From DRTC01 sp964521025 (lineage in GTDB: Bacteria > Cloacimonadota > Cloacimonadia > Cloacimonadales > TCS61): a DNA stretch of 64,000 nucleotides. Where the stretch lies: positions 1-64,000 of the forward strand of contig CAZFPK010000007.1 in NCBI GenBank assembly GCA_964521025.1, in the 5' to 3' direction. A program made the position numbers and the translations under genes. A model generated the notes under the pieces. The model did no database searches. It was given only the letters and a program-made list of their open reading frames with translations, and was not told the origin of the DNA. This document shows positions 1 to 8,996 of the stretch, one piece after another. The first letter of the stretch is position 1, and each line of letters begins with the position of its first letter.

Positions 1-184
1 TGTAAAGAACTATTTTGACTTAATTACTTATTACATAAACAATTAAGACAAGTCGAAAAAATTAATTAGTAAAAACCACTCATTTATTTACTGTCATTCC
101 GAAGTCTCTTATTCTGCTTTCTTTTAAGCAATCTACAACCTTAAGATCCGGTTAATTGCTACGGTTTCGTAAAAAGTCAGTGAT

Positions 185-259
185 TGTCATTCTGAGCGTA
201 GTCGAAGAATCTTATAATTTATTGGTAATATTGATCTTTCGACCACGATCAAAATGACA
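185..259. repeat. MITE-like imperfect palindrome, TGTCATT ends
   Basis: The element starts TGTCATT (185-191) and ends AATGACA (253-259). Inner arms GTCGAAGAATC (201-211) and GATCTTTCGAC (233-243) also pair with two mismatches. The phrase TGTCATTCTGAGCG recurs in variant form inside hemW (23232-23263) and around 42454-42580, so this is one copy of a dispersed family. It could be a non-autonomous mobile repeat or a REP-like hairpin. Confidence 0.6.
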
Positions 260-370
260 GATTTCAATGATTTTTGACTTTTTTAGGGGTCGCCAATTAT
301 AGAATAACAGATTTTTCATTTGACACTTATTTTCATAAAATATCAATTTGACACAAGTTTTTGTTCGTAA

Positions 371-541
371 ATTCAGAGTGATTTTCTCATTCTGAATAAA
401 TAAAATTTTAGGAGGTTATCAGTTTATCCCTTATAGCCTAATCAACCTATTGGAATTGGGAGCAAGCGACTGACTCCAGAAAGAGGCTTTATGCTTTAAT
501 AAAATGTGGTCGTCTTGCTTACCTGTCTCCCATATTTTATT
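371..541 (+). ncRNA. Candidate structured RNA or leader upstream of the C25 protease
   Basis: Two stem-loops are visible. Arms 371-381 and 387-397 (ATTCAGAGTGA / TCATTCTGAAT) make an 11-bp helix with one G-T pair and a 5-nt loop. A longer structure pairs AATAAAAT (398-405) with ATTTTATT (534-541), GGGA (458-461) with TCCC (528-531), GCAAG (462-466) with CTTGC (514-518) and CGAC (467-470) with GTCG (509-512). I tried tRNA, TPP, cobalamin, GEMM and 6S-like signatures by eye and none fitted. It could be a small RNA or a 5' leader of the protease gene. Confidence 0.35.
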
Positions 542-591
542 TTCCTCAATTAGAGAGCAAAATAAAAAATTTAACTGTTTGGAGTTTTATT

Positions 592-3500
592 ATGAAAAAA
601 ATGATGTTTATTATCCTGTTTATTATTTTTCAAATCCATTTATTGGCTGAAGTTTTTGAATTTTCATTTGATTCTTTTAAGTTTTCAAAAAGAAATGGAA
701 CTGATGTTGTTGAGGTGGATGACACTTTTTTTGGAAATATCCCGGGCGAACCGGAACTTCCGATAAAAGTCGCTTATCTAATTATTCCTTTTGGCGAAGA
801 TGTTAAAAAAATAGAGTGTTCTTCTGAAAAATTATTTATAGAAGGAGAATATGAAATTCCACCGGTTGCTTCTGAATATCCGATTTTGCAGAATATTTCT
901 CCAACTGAAAAAAATAAAAAAATCTACTCCCATGATCAATTTTACCCGGCAAAGATCTACAAAAGAATTGGCGTGCAAAGAAAAAACGGCGTCGATATTT
1001 TGATCTTGCAGCTGTTTCCATTCCAGTATAATCCGGTTTCAAAAAAGATTGTTCATCACAAAAAAATAGAACTGAATATCGAGTTTGAAAAAAATCCGTT
1101 AAAAAAAGAAGAACAGGTTCGGAAATTGCTGAATTATGATAAGTTATCAAGAATATTTTTGGGAAATAGACCGGAAAGAAAATTCCTGAATCAAAATGCT
1201 CTTTTGAGTTATCAAGGAAAATCGAAATTATGGAAAAACTCACGGACTTCTTTAGTTTCATCTGATGATCCTTATGATTACATCATCATTACCAACGAAA
1301 CTCAGGAAAATGAATGGACGGAAATTATCACTCAAAAAGAAAGTCTCGGATTGAATGTTAATATCTATACAGTTGAAGATATTTATGCAAATTACACAGG
1401 AAATGACAATCCGGATAAGATCAGGAACTTTATAATCGATGCTTATGAAACCTGGTCCGGAACTGAAAATCCACTCCAATGGATATTACTTGGAGGAGAT
1501 GGTCATATCGTTACTGCTCGCTCGGTCCGATGTCATGGTTATTGGAGTTCGAGCTGGCATTATTCCAGTATGTACACCGATAATTATTATGCCGGACTGG
1601 ATGGAGACTGGAACAACGATGGTGATAGTTATTACGGGGAAGGCGATAATGAGCAAGTTCCGGACGATTTTCCCGAAGAATGGATATTAGGAACTTCCGG
1701 GGAAGAAGCAGACTGGTTTTTTGAAATTAATATTGGTAGAGCATCTTTGGAAGATTCTACAGAAATAGATAATTGGCTGAACAAAACAATCAGTTATGAA
1801 AACTTGAATTGTACTGAAGATTACCTGCGATCATCAAACCTAGTTGGTGAATATCTGGGATATACTGCTTATGGTGGTACCGCTATGGATGAAATCGCGA
1901 TGTTCCTGCCTGAATTTAACCATAACCGGCTTTATGAGATGCTGGGAACATATTCCAAAACTAATATTGTCAATGCTATTAATAATGGAACACACATCAT
2001 TTCACATCTTGGTCATGGTAGTTATAATAAAGTCTTTGAATTATTTGATGGTGATGTCGATACACTGCTTACTAATGCGAATTACTGTCTTATTTATACA
2101 CAAGCTTGTTTGTCAGGAATGTATTACGGTTACGATTGTATTGCCGAATCTTTCCTGGAAAAAGAACATGCCGCTTTTGCTCATATCGGGAATACTCATT
2201 ATGGCTTTTACAGTTCCTATAAAGATCAGGGATCGAGCCAACTTTTTGAACGAGAATTTTTTGATGCGGTTAGAAATGAGGGAATTACAAATCTGGGAAA
2301 TGCCAATTATGATTCCAAAGAAGATCTGGCAGCAATAATTGGAGCAACCGGTTCTCGCCGCTGGGTAGGAATGGATCTAACCCTGTTTGGAGATCCGCAT
2401 TTATCACTTCATCTCGATGTGGGAGATGTTTCAGCAGAACAAACCGGCGGAAATGAAATCACTATTTCCTTTGAGGAAACTCCCGGAACAGGAGCGGATG
2501 ATTATGAAAATTATGATATTTACGAAAGAGATGAAACAGATTCCATGATTGCTGTTACAAGTTGTTCTCTCAATGGAAATATTGTTGTTTTATTTTTGGA
2601 GAATGATCTTAAAGAAGGAATTCCCTACAATGTTGAAATATCCGATGTTTCTGATATATTGAATCCAACTATCCGTCCAGTCGATGTTCTTTCCAACATT
2701 ATTGAATTGAGTATAATTACTCCGACAACCTGGAGTGCGGAAGAGGGTCCTTACTACATTTATGAAGATCTGATTGTCAAGGGAAGCAACCTGACCATCG
2801 AAGCAGGAACAGAAATTAAAATGTATTTGGGAAAAGAAGTTGTTGTTTATGATAATGGGTGGTTAAAAGCGATTGGAACGGAAGATGAGAAAATTGTTTT
2901 TACTTCTTACGGAAATTCTACCAGAGCAGAGAATGGAGACTGGATAGATATTTTCTTTTACCGTGATGCAGACCATGAAAATTGTGAATTAGATCATTGT
3001 CTGATTGAATACGCTACAACCGGTATCTGGCTGGATTCGACTTCTACGATGACAATAAAAAATACAACCATTATAAACTCGAAGGAATCTGGAATCTATA
3101 CTTATAGTGCAGAACCGGTGATCGAGAATGTAATCGTTGTTTATACCGAAGGTTCAGATAATGATTACGGTTTTTACTTCGAACACTCTTCTCCTCAAAT
3201 CAAAAATATTGTCAGTTACGGAAATGATAATTACGGAATTTATGCTGCAGATTCATCAAATATCGTTTTGAATAATTCGATCATTTACGGAAACACTGCA
3301 GGTAGTATTCTCATTGATTCATCAACCGTGAACATCACTTATTCCGATATTGAAGGAGGATATTCCGGTGAGGGAAACATCGATGAAAATCCGTTATTCG
3401 AAAGTCCTTCAAACAATGATTTTTCCCTGCAATCGACATCTCCCTGTATCGATACGGGAGATCCGGAATCTGCTCGCGATGCTGATGGAACCAGAGCAGA

Positions 3501-4104
3501 TATGGGAGCGGTCTATTATCCGCATCTTTTTGATTTTATTGCAGATAAGATGTTCGGGTATGATAGTCTTGAAGTTACTTTTACTGATTTAACAGAAAGC
3601 GAAATCACAGACTGGTCCTGGGATTTTGAAAATGACGGAACTTATGATTCGTTCGAGGAATCTCCGACTTTTTCTTATTTACAACCGGGAGTTTATGATG
3701 TTAAAATGAAGATCGAGAGAACTGCCTGGCGCGATACTTTGATCAAAAGCAATTATATCGTTATCCAGGAATCGCAATTAAATCCTCCTGAAAATATCTC
3801 GATTTCTATTAATAATAACGATGTTTTACTGGAATGGTCTGCAGTCGATACAACTCGATTCGATAATTCCAGGAATGAACTTTATTACCTGGTCTATTAT
3901 TCGGAAGATCCCTATGATGGATTCGATTTTCTCGATTATACGATTAGCGATACTACCTCTTATATTCACGAGGATATAATCCTCTTAAGCGATAAAATGT
4001 TTTATCAGATAATCGGATATGTTGGAACTTTGAACAGATTGAATGAAATAATGTATAAGGAAAGGATCAAAAAATCAAATGAACTTTCTAAAATCGATAA
4101 ATAA
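592..4104 (+). CDS. Secreted C25 (gingipain-like) cysteine protease with beta-helix, PKD and FN3-like tail
   Basis: A large exported protease, 1170 aa. A signal peptide occupies residues 1-19, followed by a gingipain-type propeptide to about residue 200. The peptidase C25 domain (about 228-640) has the expected dyad: His475 in HLGHG and Cys506 in QACLSG. Next come a right-handed beta-helix of Asn/Ser-rich short repeats (about 700-965), a PKD domain (about 980-1055, with the WSWDFENDG signature) and a final FN3-like domain. C25 proteases of this phylum are usually T9SS substrates, but no FlgD-like NFPNPF sorting domain is present at this C terminus, so the export route is uncertain. The start has GGAG 7 nt upstream. 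The gene is monocistronic behind the structured leader. Confidence 0.85.
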   Translation: MKKMMFIILFIIFQIHLLAEVFEFSFDSFKFSKRNGTDVVEVDDTFFGNIPGEPELPIKVAYLIIPFGEDVKKIECSSEKLFIEGEYEIPPVASEYPILQNISPTEKNKKIYSHDQFYPAKIYKRIGVQRKNGVDILILQLFPFQYNPVSKKIVHHKKIELNIEFEKNPLKKEEQVRKLLNYDKLSRIFLGNRPERKFLNQNALLSYQGKSKLWKNSRTSLVSSDDPYDYIIITNETQENEWTEIITQKESLGLNVNIYTVEDIYANYTGNDNPDKIRNFIIDAYETWSGTENPLQWILLGGDGHIVTARSVRCHGYWSSSWHYSSMYTDNYYAGLDGDWNNDGDSYYGEGDNEQVPDDFPEEWILGTSGEEADWFFEINIGRASLEDSTEIDNWLNKTISYENLNCTEDYLRSSNLVGEYLGYTAYGGTAMDEIAMFLPEFNHNRLYEMLGTYSKTNIVNAINNGTHIISHLGHGSYNKVFELFDGDVDTLLTNANYCLIYTQACLSGMYYGYDCIAESFLEKEHAAFAHIGNTHYGFYSSYKDQGSSQLFEREFFDAVRNEGITNLGNANYDSKEDLAAIIGATGSRRWVGMDLTLFGDPHLSLHLDVGDVSAEQTGGNEITISFEETPGTGADDYENYDIYERDETDSMIAVTSCSLNGNIVVLFLENDLKEGIPYNVEISDVSDILNPTIRPVDVLSNIIELSIITPTTWSAEEGPYYIYEDLIVKGSNLTIEAGTEIKMYLGKEVVVYDNGWLKAIGTEDEKIVFTSYGNSTRAENGDWIDIFFYRDADHENCELDHCLIEYATTGIWLDSTSTMTIKNTTIINSKESGIYTYSAEPVIENVIVVYTEGSDNDYGFYFEHSSPQIKNIVSYGNDNYGIYAADSSNIVLNNSIIYGNTAGSILIDSSTVNITYSDIEGGYSGEGNIDENPLFESPSNNDFSLQSTSPCIDTGDPESARDADGTRADMGAVYYPHLFDFIADKMFGYDSLEVTFTDLTESEITDWSWDFENDGTYDSFEESPTFSYLQPGVYDVKMKIERTAWRDTLIKSNYIVIQESQLNPPENISISINNNDVLLEWSAVDTTRFDNSRNELYYLVYYSEDPYDGFDFLDYTISDTTSYIHEDIILLSDKMFYQIIGYVGTLNRLNEIMYKERIKKSNELSKIDK

Positions 4105-4125
4105 TTTTTCCTGATTTTATTTCGA

Positions 4126-4131
4126 TTGACA
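4126..4131 (+). promoter_or_regulatory. -35-like TTGACA box
   Basis: TTGACA lies 57 nt upstream of the ATG at 4183, a spacing seen repeatedly in this window before genes that follow a terminator or gap. No clean -10 box is recognised. Confidence 0.4.
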
Positions 4132-4182
4132 TATTATTTTATCTAAAAATTTTCGGTTAAAATTTAGAAAAGGAGACTATTT

Positions 4183-5721
4183 ATGGAAAACATTTCAATC
4201 GCACCGGAAGGAACAAAATACAGTTTACCAACTGAAGAAGAAAGTGCTTTGGAAAAGAAAAAGGTTTTAGAAATAACCGAGAAACAGAGAAAATCAGGAA
4301 GACAAATCGTAGCTGTGCAAGGCATGGGATTTGTCGGCTGCATCATGGCGATTGTTGTTGCTGATGCGGAAGACGAGAATGGTAATCCGATCTATTATGT
4401 TCATGGTCATCAACGACCCTCGAAACGCTCTTATTGGAAAGTTCCGGTCATCAATACCGGGAAGCCGCCTGTCAGCTCTTCCGATATGGAAGTTCCGGAA
4501 TTGTTCGAACGCTGCGTTATTCAAAAGAAAAATTTCCGGGCAACCTGGCATGATGTTGCTTATGAAGTTGCCGATGTCGTTGTTGTCGATATTCAATTAG
4601 ATGCGACTAAACCTGCATTCGGTGAAGCAGAAAAAGGATACTGTGATGTCACTCATTTCCGCGATGGAATGAGAACATTGGGACAACATATCAAACCGGA
4701 CTGCCTGGTTCTGGTCGAAACAACGGTTCCTCCCGGAACAAGCAAAAGAATTGTCAAACCGATCATCGAAGAGGAATTCAAAAAAAGAGGGATTGATGTA
4801 AAAAAATATCCGCCTTTGGTTGCTCATTCTTACGAAAGAGTTATGCCCGGAGCAAATTATGTAAAATCAATCCGGGATTTCTGGAGAGTTTATTCCGGAG
4901 TGAATGATGAAAGTAAAAAACGAGCCAGAAAGTTTTTGGATGATGTCTTGGATACGGTGAATTTTCCAATCACGGAATTAGGAAATACCAATGCATCAGA
5001 AATGGCAAAGGTGATGGAAAATACTTATCGAGCCGTTAATATCGCTCTCACCCTCGAATGGGGGAGATTTGCTGAAAAAATCGGAGTTGACCTTTTCAAA
5101 GTCAGGGAAGCGATCCGTAAAAGAAAAGGAACTCATGATAATTTATTACGCCCGAGTTTAGGAGTAGGCGGATATTGCCTGACCAAAGATCCTGTTCTGG
5201 CAAACTGGGCTATGAAAGATGTTTTTGAGATAGACGATGAGCTCTCGGTTGCCGTAAATTCTGTAAATATAAATGATACAATGCCAACCCATACGATAGA
5301 TTTGATCAAAGAAGAATATCCGGATTTAAAAGATGTTAAGATAACGGTTTTAGGTGTTTCTTACCTGGAAAATGTTGGGGATACCAGGCATTCTCCATCT
5401 TATACTTTAGTTCGATTATTGAAAGAATACTGGGCAGAAGTAGGCTGTCATGATTCTTATGTGGAATTCTGGGCTGAAATGGAAACCGAGAAAGTCTATA
5501 ATGATTTGGATAAAGTTCTTCCCGATGCGGATGTTGTGGTTTTTGCTGTTGGACATTCCGAATATAAAGAAATAGAACCCGATGAGTTGGTGAAAAAATG
5601 CGGAACCAAACCATTGATCGTCGATTGTTCCAACTTTTTAAGCGATGAAAAGATCAAACAATATCTTGATTTAGGTTGTAAAGTCAAAGGTATCGGCAAA
5701 GGTCATATCAAGTATTTATAG
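4183..5721 (+). CDS. UDP-sugar / nucleotide-sugar 6-dehydrogenase
   Basis: A 512-aa member of the UDP-glucose/GDP-mannose dehydrogenase family, which makes NAD-dependent four-electron oxidations of nucleotide sugars to uronic acids for capsule or LPS. The N-terminal Rossmann domain carries GMGFVG at about residues 46-51. The VVETTVPPGT strand, the central dimerisation helices (ELGNTNASEMAKVMENTYRA) and the catalytic-cysteine loop GVGGYC with Cys332 are all present, followed by a C-terminal UDP-binding Rossmann domain. It is longer than typical UDP-GlcDH (about 430 aa) because of an N-terminal extension and an insert near 60-110. The exact sugar cannot be told. AGGAG precedes the ATG and a strong terminator follows, so it is transcribed alone. 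Confidence 0.85.
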   Translation: MENISIAPEGTKYSLPTEEESALEKKKVLEITEKQRKSGRQIVAVQGMGFVGCIMAIVVADAEDENGNPIYYVHGHQRPSKRSYWKVPVINTGKPPVSSSDMEVPELFERCVIQKKNFRATWHDVAYEVADVVVVDIQLDATKPAFGEAEKGYCDVTHFRDGMRTLGQHIKPDCLVLVETTVPPGTSKRIVKPIIEEEFKKRGIDVKKYPPLVAHSYERVMPGANYVKSIRDFWRVYSGVNDESKKRARKFLDDVLDTVNFPITELGNTNASEMAKVMENTYRAVNIALTLEWGRFAEKIGVDLFKVREAIRKRKGTHDNLLRPSLGVGGYCLTKDPVLANWAMKDVFEIDDELSVAVNSVNINDTMPTHTIDLIKEEYPDLKDVKITVLGVSYLENVGDTRHSPSYTLVRLLKEYWAEVGCHDSYVEFWAEMETEKVYNDLDKVLPDADVVVFAVGHSEYKEIEPDELVKKCGTKPLIVDCSNFLSDEKIKQYLDLGCKVKGIGKGHIKYL

Positions 5722-5744
5722 TCGAACATAACAGTTTATTTAAC

Positions 5745-5773
5745 AAAACTACTCCGTTCATCGGAGTAGTTTT
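5745..5773 (+). terminator. Intrinsic terminator after the nucleotide-sugar dehydrogenase
   Basis: Perfect 12-bp inverted repeat AAAACTACTCCG (5745-5756) / CGGAGTAGTTTT (5762-5773) with a 5-nt loop. A-rich and T-rich flanks allow it to work in both directions. Confidence 0.85.
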
Positions 5774-5870
5774 AATATTTCAGGAAACATTTTTCTTGAC
5801 GGCATAACTTTGTTTTTTAATTTCAAGCTGTTAGCGTTTTGAATAAAGAAATAAGAAATTGGAGGTAGTT

Positions 5871-6431
5871 ATGAAGGTCTTAAAATTAATCGTGATCATG
5901 ATGGTAACTTTGTTGGTATTAGCAGGTTGCGGAGGTAAATCCGGACCACCGAAAGGTGTAGAAAAAGTATATTACCCGGAATGGTGGAGAACACAGGATT
6001 CTCCGGATTATGTTTTTACTTACGGAATGGGTGAAAAAGTTTCCCAGAATTCATCTTTCGATGCTGCCAAAGCCAATGCTATGCTGGAAGCTGCCCAATA
6101 TGTCGAATCTTATGTCAAAGGAATGGTGAAAAATTATGAAGAAGAAGCCGGAGTTGACAACCCGCAGGTTCTGGCAGTCGTTACAAAAGTTGTTAAAGAT
6201 GTTGCAAAAGCAAAATTCACCAATACTATCGTAAATCAACAAGAAACCTTGATCGTTGATACCGATGCCGGCAAAAGGTATAAAACTTTTGTCAGGATCA
6301 GCGTTCCCAAAGATTCCATCAATAAGAATATGCTCAACAAGATCAAAAACGAAGAAGCTCTTTATAACCAGTTCAAAGCTTCGCAGGCATTCGATGAATT
6401 AGAAAAAGAGATGGGAAAATACGACGAGTAG
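5871..6431 (+). CDS. LPP20-family lipoprotein
   Basis: A 186-aa lipoprotein. The first 23 residues are a signal peptide ending in the lipobox LAGC, so it should be anchored by the cysteine to the outer or inner membrane. The mature part resembles the LPP20/FlgT-N fold: a long helix rich in Ala (AAKANAMLEAAQYVES) followed by an Ile/Val-rich strand region (YKTFVRISVP). The ATG at 5871 is preferred over an upstream TTG at 5859 because GGAGG lies at 5861-5865. It stands alone between two terminators. Its role is unknown. A larger protein with the same N-terminal fold sits behind the DGR at 53676. Confidence 0.7.
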   Translation: MKVLKLIVIMMVTLLVLAGCGGKSGPPKGVEKVYYPEWWRTQDSPDYVFTYGMGEKVSQNSSFDAAKANAMLEAAQYVESYVKGMVKNYEEEAGVDNPQVLAVVTKVVKDVAKAKFTNTIVNQQETLIVDTDAGKRYKTFVRISVPKDSINKNMLNKIKNEEALYNQFKASQAFDELEKEMGKYDE

Positions 6432-6449
6432 GAACAAGATTTTTTGGAA

Positions 6450-6476
6450 AAGACGGCTTCGTACAGGAGCCGTCTT
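6450..6476 (+). terminator. Intrinsic terminator
   Basis: AAGACGGCT (6450-6458) pairs perfectly with AGCCGTCTT (6468-6476). The 9-nt loop and the downstream T-rich run fit a rho-independent terminator for the lipoprotein gene. Confidence 0.85.
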
Positions 6477-6530
6477 GTTTTATTATATTTTAAAGAATTT
6501 CCAAAATTATCAACATAACAGGATAACAAA

Positions 6531-6911
6531 ATGATTACAAAGAAGATAATTAAATCAGAGATCGATAAAATTCAAGACCAATATTTGGAGATACTTTATC
6601 AGATCATCAAAGCATTTGAGATAAGTTCGGAGGGCAGTCTTTCGGAATCTGAATCCTCAAATGATTATTCTTTAAATAGCTTAAACAAAAAAGAATGGCA
6701 CGAGTTTATTGATAAGTTTTATGGTTGCTTGAGTGATGCTCCAATTTATAGAGGTAATCAGGAAAATTTGGTTAATGAAAAAAATTATGATTTAGAAAGA
6801 TTACCTGCTTATGGAATGTGGAAGGATAGGATAGATATCGTAAATTCGGGAGAATATGCCAGAGAATTGAGGAAAAAAGTAAGCAGGAGAAACTTCAGTG
6901 ATATTGATTGA
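6531..6911 (+). CDS. VapB-like antitoxin of a PIN toxin pair
   Basis: A 126-aa protein directly upstream of, and overlapping by 14 nt, a PIN-domain toxin gene. The C terminus (GMWKDR...EYARELRKKVSRR) matches the tail that is common in antitoxins neutralising PIN toxins. The N terminus is helical and acidic and shows no clear DNA-binding fold, so assignment rests on context and on this tail. The overlap suggests translational coupling and co-synthesis with the toxin. The pair stands between a terminator and a convergent minus-strand gene, as expected for a small mobile module. Confidence 0.65.
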   Translation: MITKKIIKSEIDKIQDQYLEILYQIIKAFEISSEGSLSESESSNDYSLNSLNKKEWHEFIDKFYGCLSDAPIYRGNQENLVNEKNYDLERLPAYGMWKDRIDIVNSGEYARELRKKVSRRNFSDID

Positions 6912-7272
6912 TACTGATATTGTTATCGACTATTTAAGAAGATATGAAAAGGGATTGGATTTTATTAAAAAGCACAAAGAAAAAATCGCGATTTCTGATT
7001 TTCTGGAAATCGAATTAATTATTGGTTGTAGAAACAAAGAAGAAATAAAAGATCTTGAAGAATTCCTGAAAAAATTTTCAATTTTAAATACAAACTCAGA
7101 AATAATTAAAACCGCTGTCGATTTACTAAAAAACCATTATTTAAAAGACGGTATTGAAGCCATTGATTCCATTATTGCTGCTTCAGCATTGTTTTATGAT
7201 ATTGATTTTTACACAAGAAATTCAAAACATTTCAAAAATATTAAAGGATTAAGATTATTTAAACCATACTGA
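6898..7272 (+). CDS. vapC: PIN-domain ribonuclease toxin (VapC family)
   Basis: A 124-aa PIN-domain protein. The four acidic positions of the Mg-dependent nuclease site are visible: Asp5 in ILIDTD, Glu42 in FLEIEL, an Asp in GIEAIDSIIAA, and the Asp of YDIDFYTRN. VapC enzymes cleave specific tRNA or rRNA sites and are held inactive by the co-encoded antitoxin. The start is GTG at 6898, inside the end of the antitoxin gene, with GGAGA just upstream. It is a standard length for the family. Confidence 0.8.
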   Translation: MILIDTDIVIDYLRRYEKGLDFIKKHKEKIAISDFLEIELIIGCRNKEEIKDLEEFLKKFSILNTNSEIIKTAVDLLKNHYLKDGIEAIDSIIAASALFYDIDFYTRNSKHFKNIKGLRLFKPY

Positions 7273-7306
7273 ATCAAATCATGTAAACTTCTTACCATGG
7301 TTTTAA

Positions 7307-7576
7307 TTAAAAAAAAACTTCCAATTTCTTCCTCCCCAACATCTCATAAAATCCTGCAGCATTATTTTTGGATACATTCCCCAACGGAATTTCCAATATT
7401 CTAAATTTACTTTGAAAACCATAAAGTTGATACTCGATAATATCACCCGCATTTACATTAGAACTGGATTTCGCAATTTTATCATTGATCTTGACCAGAT
7501 CTTTATCACATGCTTTCTTGGCGATGCTTCTTGTCTTCACCAAACAAAGTTTATTCAATAATTGATCTATTCGCAT
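7307..7576 (-). CDS. S4-domain RNA-binding protein (Hsp15-like)
   Basis: An 89-aa protein that is almost entirely an S4 RNA-binding domain (MRIDQLLNKLCLVKTRSIAKKACDK...VKINDK...VNAGDIIEY), as in Hsp15/RqcP proteins that bind stalled 50S subunits or rRNA. I start it at 7576 because GAGG lies just upstream and the fold begins there. The longer open frame to 7696 translates a palindromic repeat and is not part of the gene. It faces the toxin gene convergently. Confidence 0.75.
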   Translation of the reverse strand: MRIDQLLNKLCLVKTRSIAKKACDKDLVKINDKIAKSSSNVNAGDIIEYQLYGFQSKFRILEIPLGNVSKNNAAGFYEMLGRKKLEVFF

Positions 7577-7590
7577 TTTTTCCTCAAAAA

Positions 7591-7722
7591 CAATCCTCGA
7601 CTTGCTACGAAGTGCGAGTTGAGGATTGTGACTGTTTCTTTCAAGTTCAGTAGGATTGGTGGCATTTTTCAATTTTTTCAAGGACTCAACTCGCACTCCC
7701 TGCGGTCATAGCAAGTCGAGTC
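7591..7722. repeat. Pair of related palindromes between the S4 and GHL10 genes
   Basis: Unit one (7591-7628) folds CAATCCTCGACTTGC onto GCGAGTTGAGGATTG. Unit two (7684-7722) folds GACTCAACTCGC onto GCAAGTCGAGTC. The two units are inverted copies of one core: CTCGACTTGCTA and GTGCGAGTTGAG appear in both. This makes a 130-bp element with inverted ends and a 55-bp unique centre. It is dispersed-repeat material with no coding content. Confidence 0.6.
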
Positions 7723-7737
7723 TTCCAACTTTAAAAA

Positions 7738-8835
7738 CTACCTATTTATCTTCAATCCTCTAAAATAATCACATTCCTTAATCCCGGTATAACTATAGAA
7801 TGCGATTCCGGCAAAATTCTGTTTTCGGACAAAATCTATTTTTTCATTAATTTTGGAAACAGGATAGAAACAATCGTTGCTCCAGGCTCGCAATCCAACG
7901 ACTATTTTTTTATTTTGTTTGAAGGTCAGAACTGAATCGATATTTGCTTGAAAATCCTCATTCTCCTTCTGGTAAGCCATTAAGTAAACTTTATCCATAT
8001 AGTTTTCCTGCAGCCATTTTATCCAATTTTGAGAATAAATCTTTTCGGCTTTTCCCGGTTTGGAAATTACGGCGGCTGTCAGTTCCGTATCTGGAGAAAC
8101 CGTTTTTATCTCATTATAAAGCCTTTTCACAAAACCGCTTATTTGTTCGTCTTTCCAATCCTGCCAGGATTCTGCGTCTTCATATTTAACATTCTTTTTA
8201 AATTTCCCGTAAGCAATTTCATTATAACCGAATTTCCGGTCAGGATAACGAATATAGTCGAGTTGAACGCCGTCGATCTCATAATTCACGACAATATCCA
8301 TTACAACATTGAAAAGATATTCCTGAACTTCGGGAATTCCCGGATCGAGATAAGCTCCTTCCAGGATATCATGCGGCATTTTTTTCCCGGCAAAATCTGC
8401 TGTGATCCATTCCGGGTGTTGATAATAAATATGCTCGGGAGAAATATTTTCCAATTTGTGAGGAGTGATTACATACATCGTTATCCAGGCTTGAATTTTG
8501 ATATTTTTTGATTTTGCTTTTTTTATAAGATAATCCAGCGGATCGAAGAGGGAATCATGCAAAACATAACTTCTTTTCTCAGGATTTGGATAAGTCGAAA
8601 CATTTTGATTTGGAAAATACAGCGCATCGCCGCGATATCGAACTTCTGCGAGGATTTGATTTAAATTGTTTTTTTGAACATCCTCGATCAGAACATCGAT
8701 TTTTTCTGGATTATTCAGTTCCCAGGTCGGAACCCAGAGCGCCCGTATTTCTGCATTCAAGGAAGAAAAAGCAAGAAGAAGGAAAACGGAGAAAATGAAA
8801 TTGAAATCAGTCTTTTCAAACTTTGATATTATCAT
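7738..8835 (-). CDS. Glycoside-hydrolase-like protein, GHL10/DUF187 (YngK) family
   Basis: A 365-aa exported TIM-barrel protein of the GHL10 group. It begins with a signal peptide (FIFSVFLLLAFSSLNA) and then EIRALWVPTW, the canonical GHL10 opening. It carries the motifs LAEVRYRGDALYFP, LDPGIPEVQ and GVQLDYIRYP, where acidic residues of the putative catalytic site lie. Related proteins are thought to act on cell-wall or surface polysaccharide. The start at 8835 is the first ATG in frame before the signal peptide. An upstream TTG at 8889 would add 18 residues and is less likely. No Shine-Dalgarno is obvious. Confidence 0.75.
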   Translation of the reverse strand: MIISKFEKTDFNFIFSVFLLLAFSSLNAEIRALWVPTWELNNPEKIDVLIEDVQKNNLNQILAEVRYRGDALYFPNQNVSTYPNPEKRSYVLHDSLFDPLDYLIKKAKSKNIKIQAWITMYVITPHKLENISPEHIYYQHPEWITADFAGKKMPHDILEGAYLDPGIPEVQEYLFNVVMDIVVNYEIDGVQLDYIRYPDRKFGYNEIAYGKFKKNVKYEDAESWQDWKDEQISGFVKRLYNEIKTVSPDTELTAAVISKPGKAEKIYSQNWIKWLQENYMDKVYLMAYQKENEDFQANIDSVLTFKQNKKIVVGLRAWSNDCFYPVSKINEKIDFVRKQNFAGIAFYSYTGIKECDYFRGLKINR

Positions 8836-8996
8836 AATTTTAGATGTTTTCTGTTCTTCAATCTTGAAAATATTTGGAAAGAATTTCAAGATTTTTAGTA
8901 CTTAATTTATTCGCGTTCATTTGCGTTTATAAGCGGTTCAACTTTTCAACCATCGAGAAGGTCGAGCAGGAAGATTTTCTCTGGAAGGGACCGTTC

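Larger units (their letters stand above)
1..591. other. Intergenic region with palindromic repeats and a structured leader
   Basis: No convincing gene is visible here on either strand. The stretch holds a TGTCATT...AATGACA imperfect palindrome at 185-259 and a strong nested stem-loop region at 371-541, listed separately. The C25 protease start follows at 592 with a GGAG ribosome-binding site at 581-584. Positions 1-184 are A/T-rich with another TGTCATTCCGA fragment near 102, and nothing else can be assigned. Confidence 0.6.
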
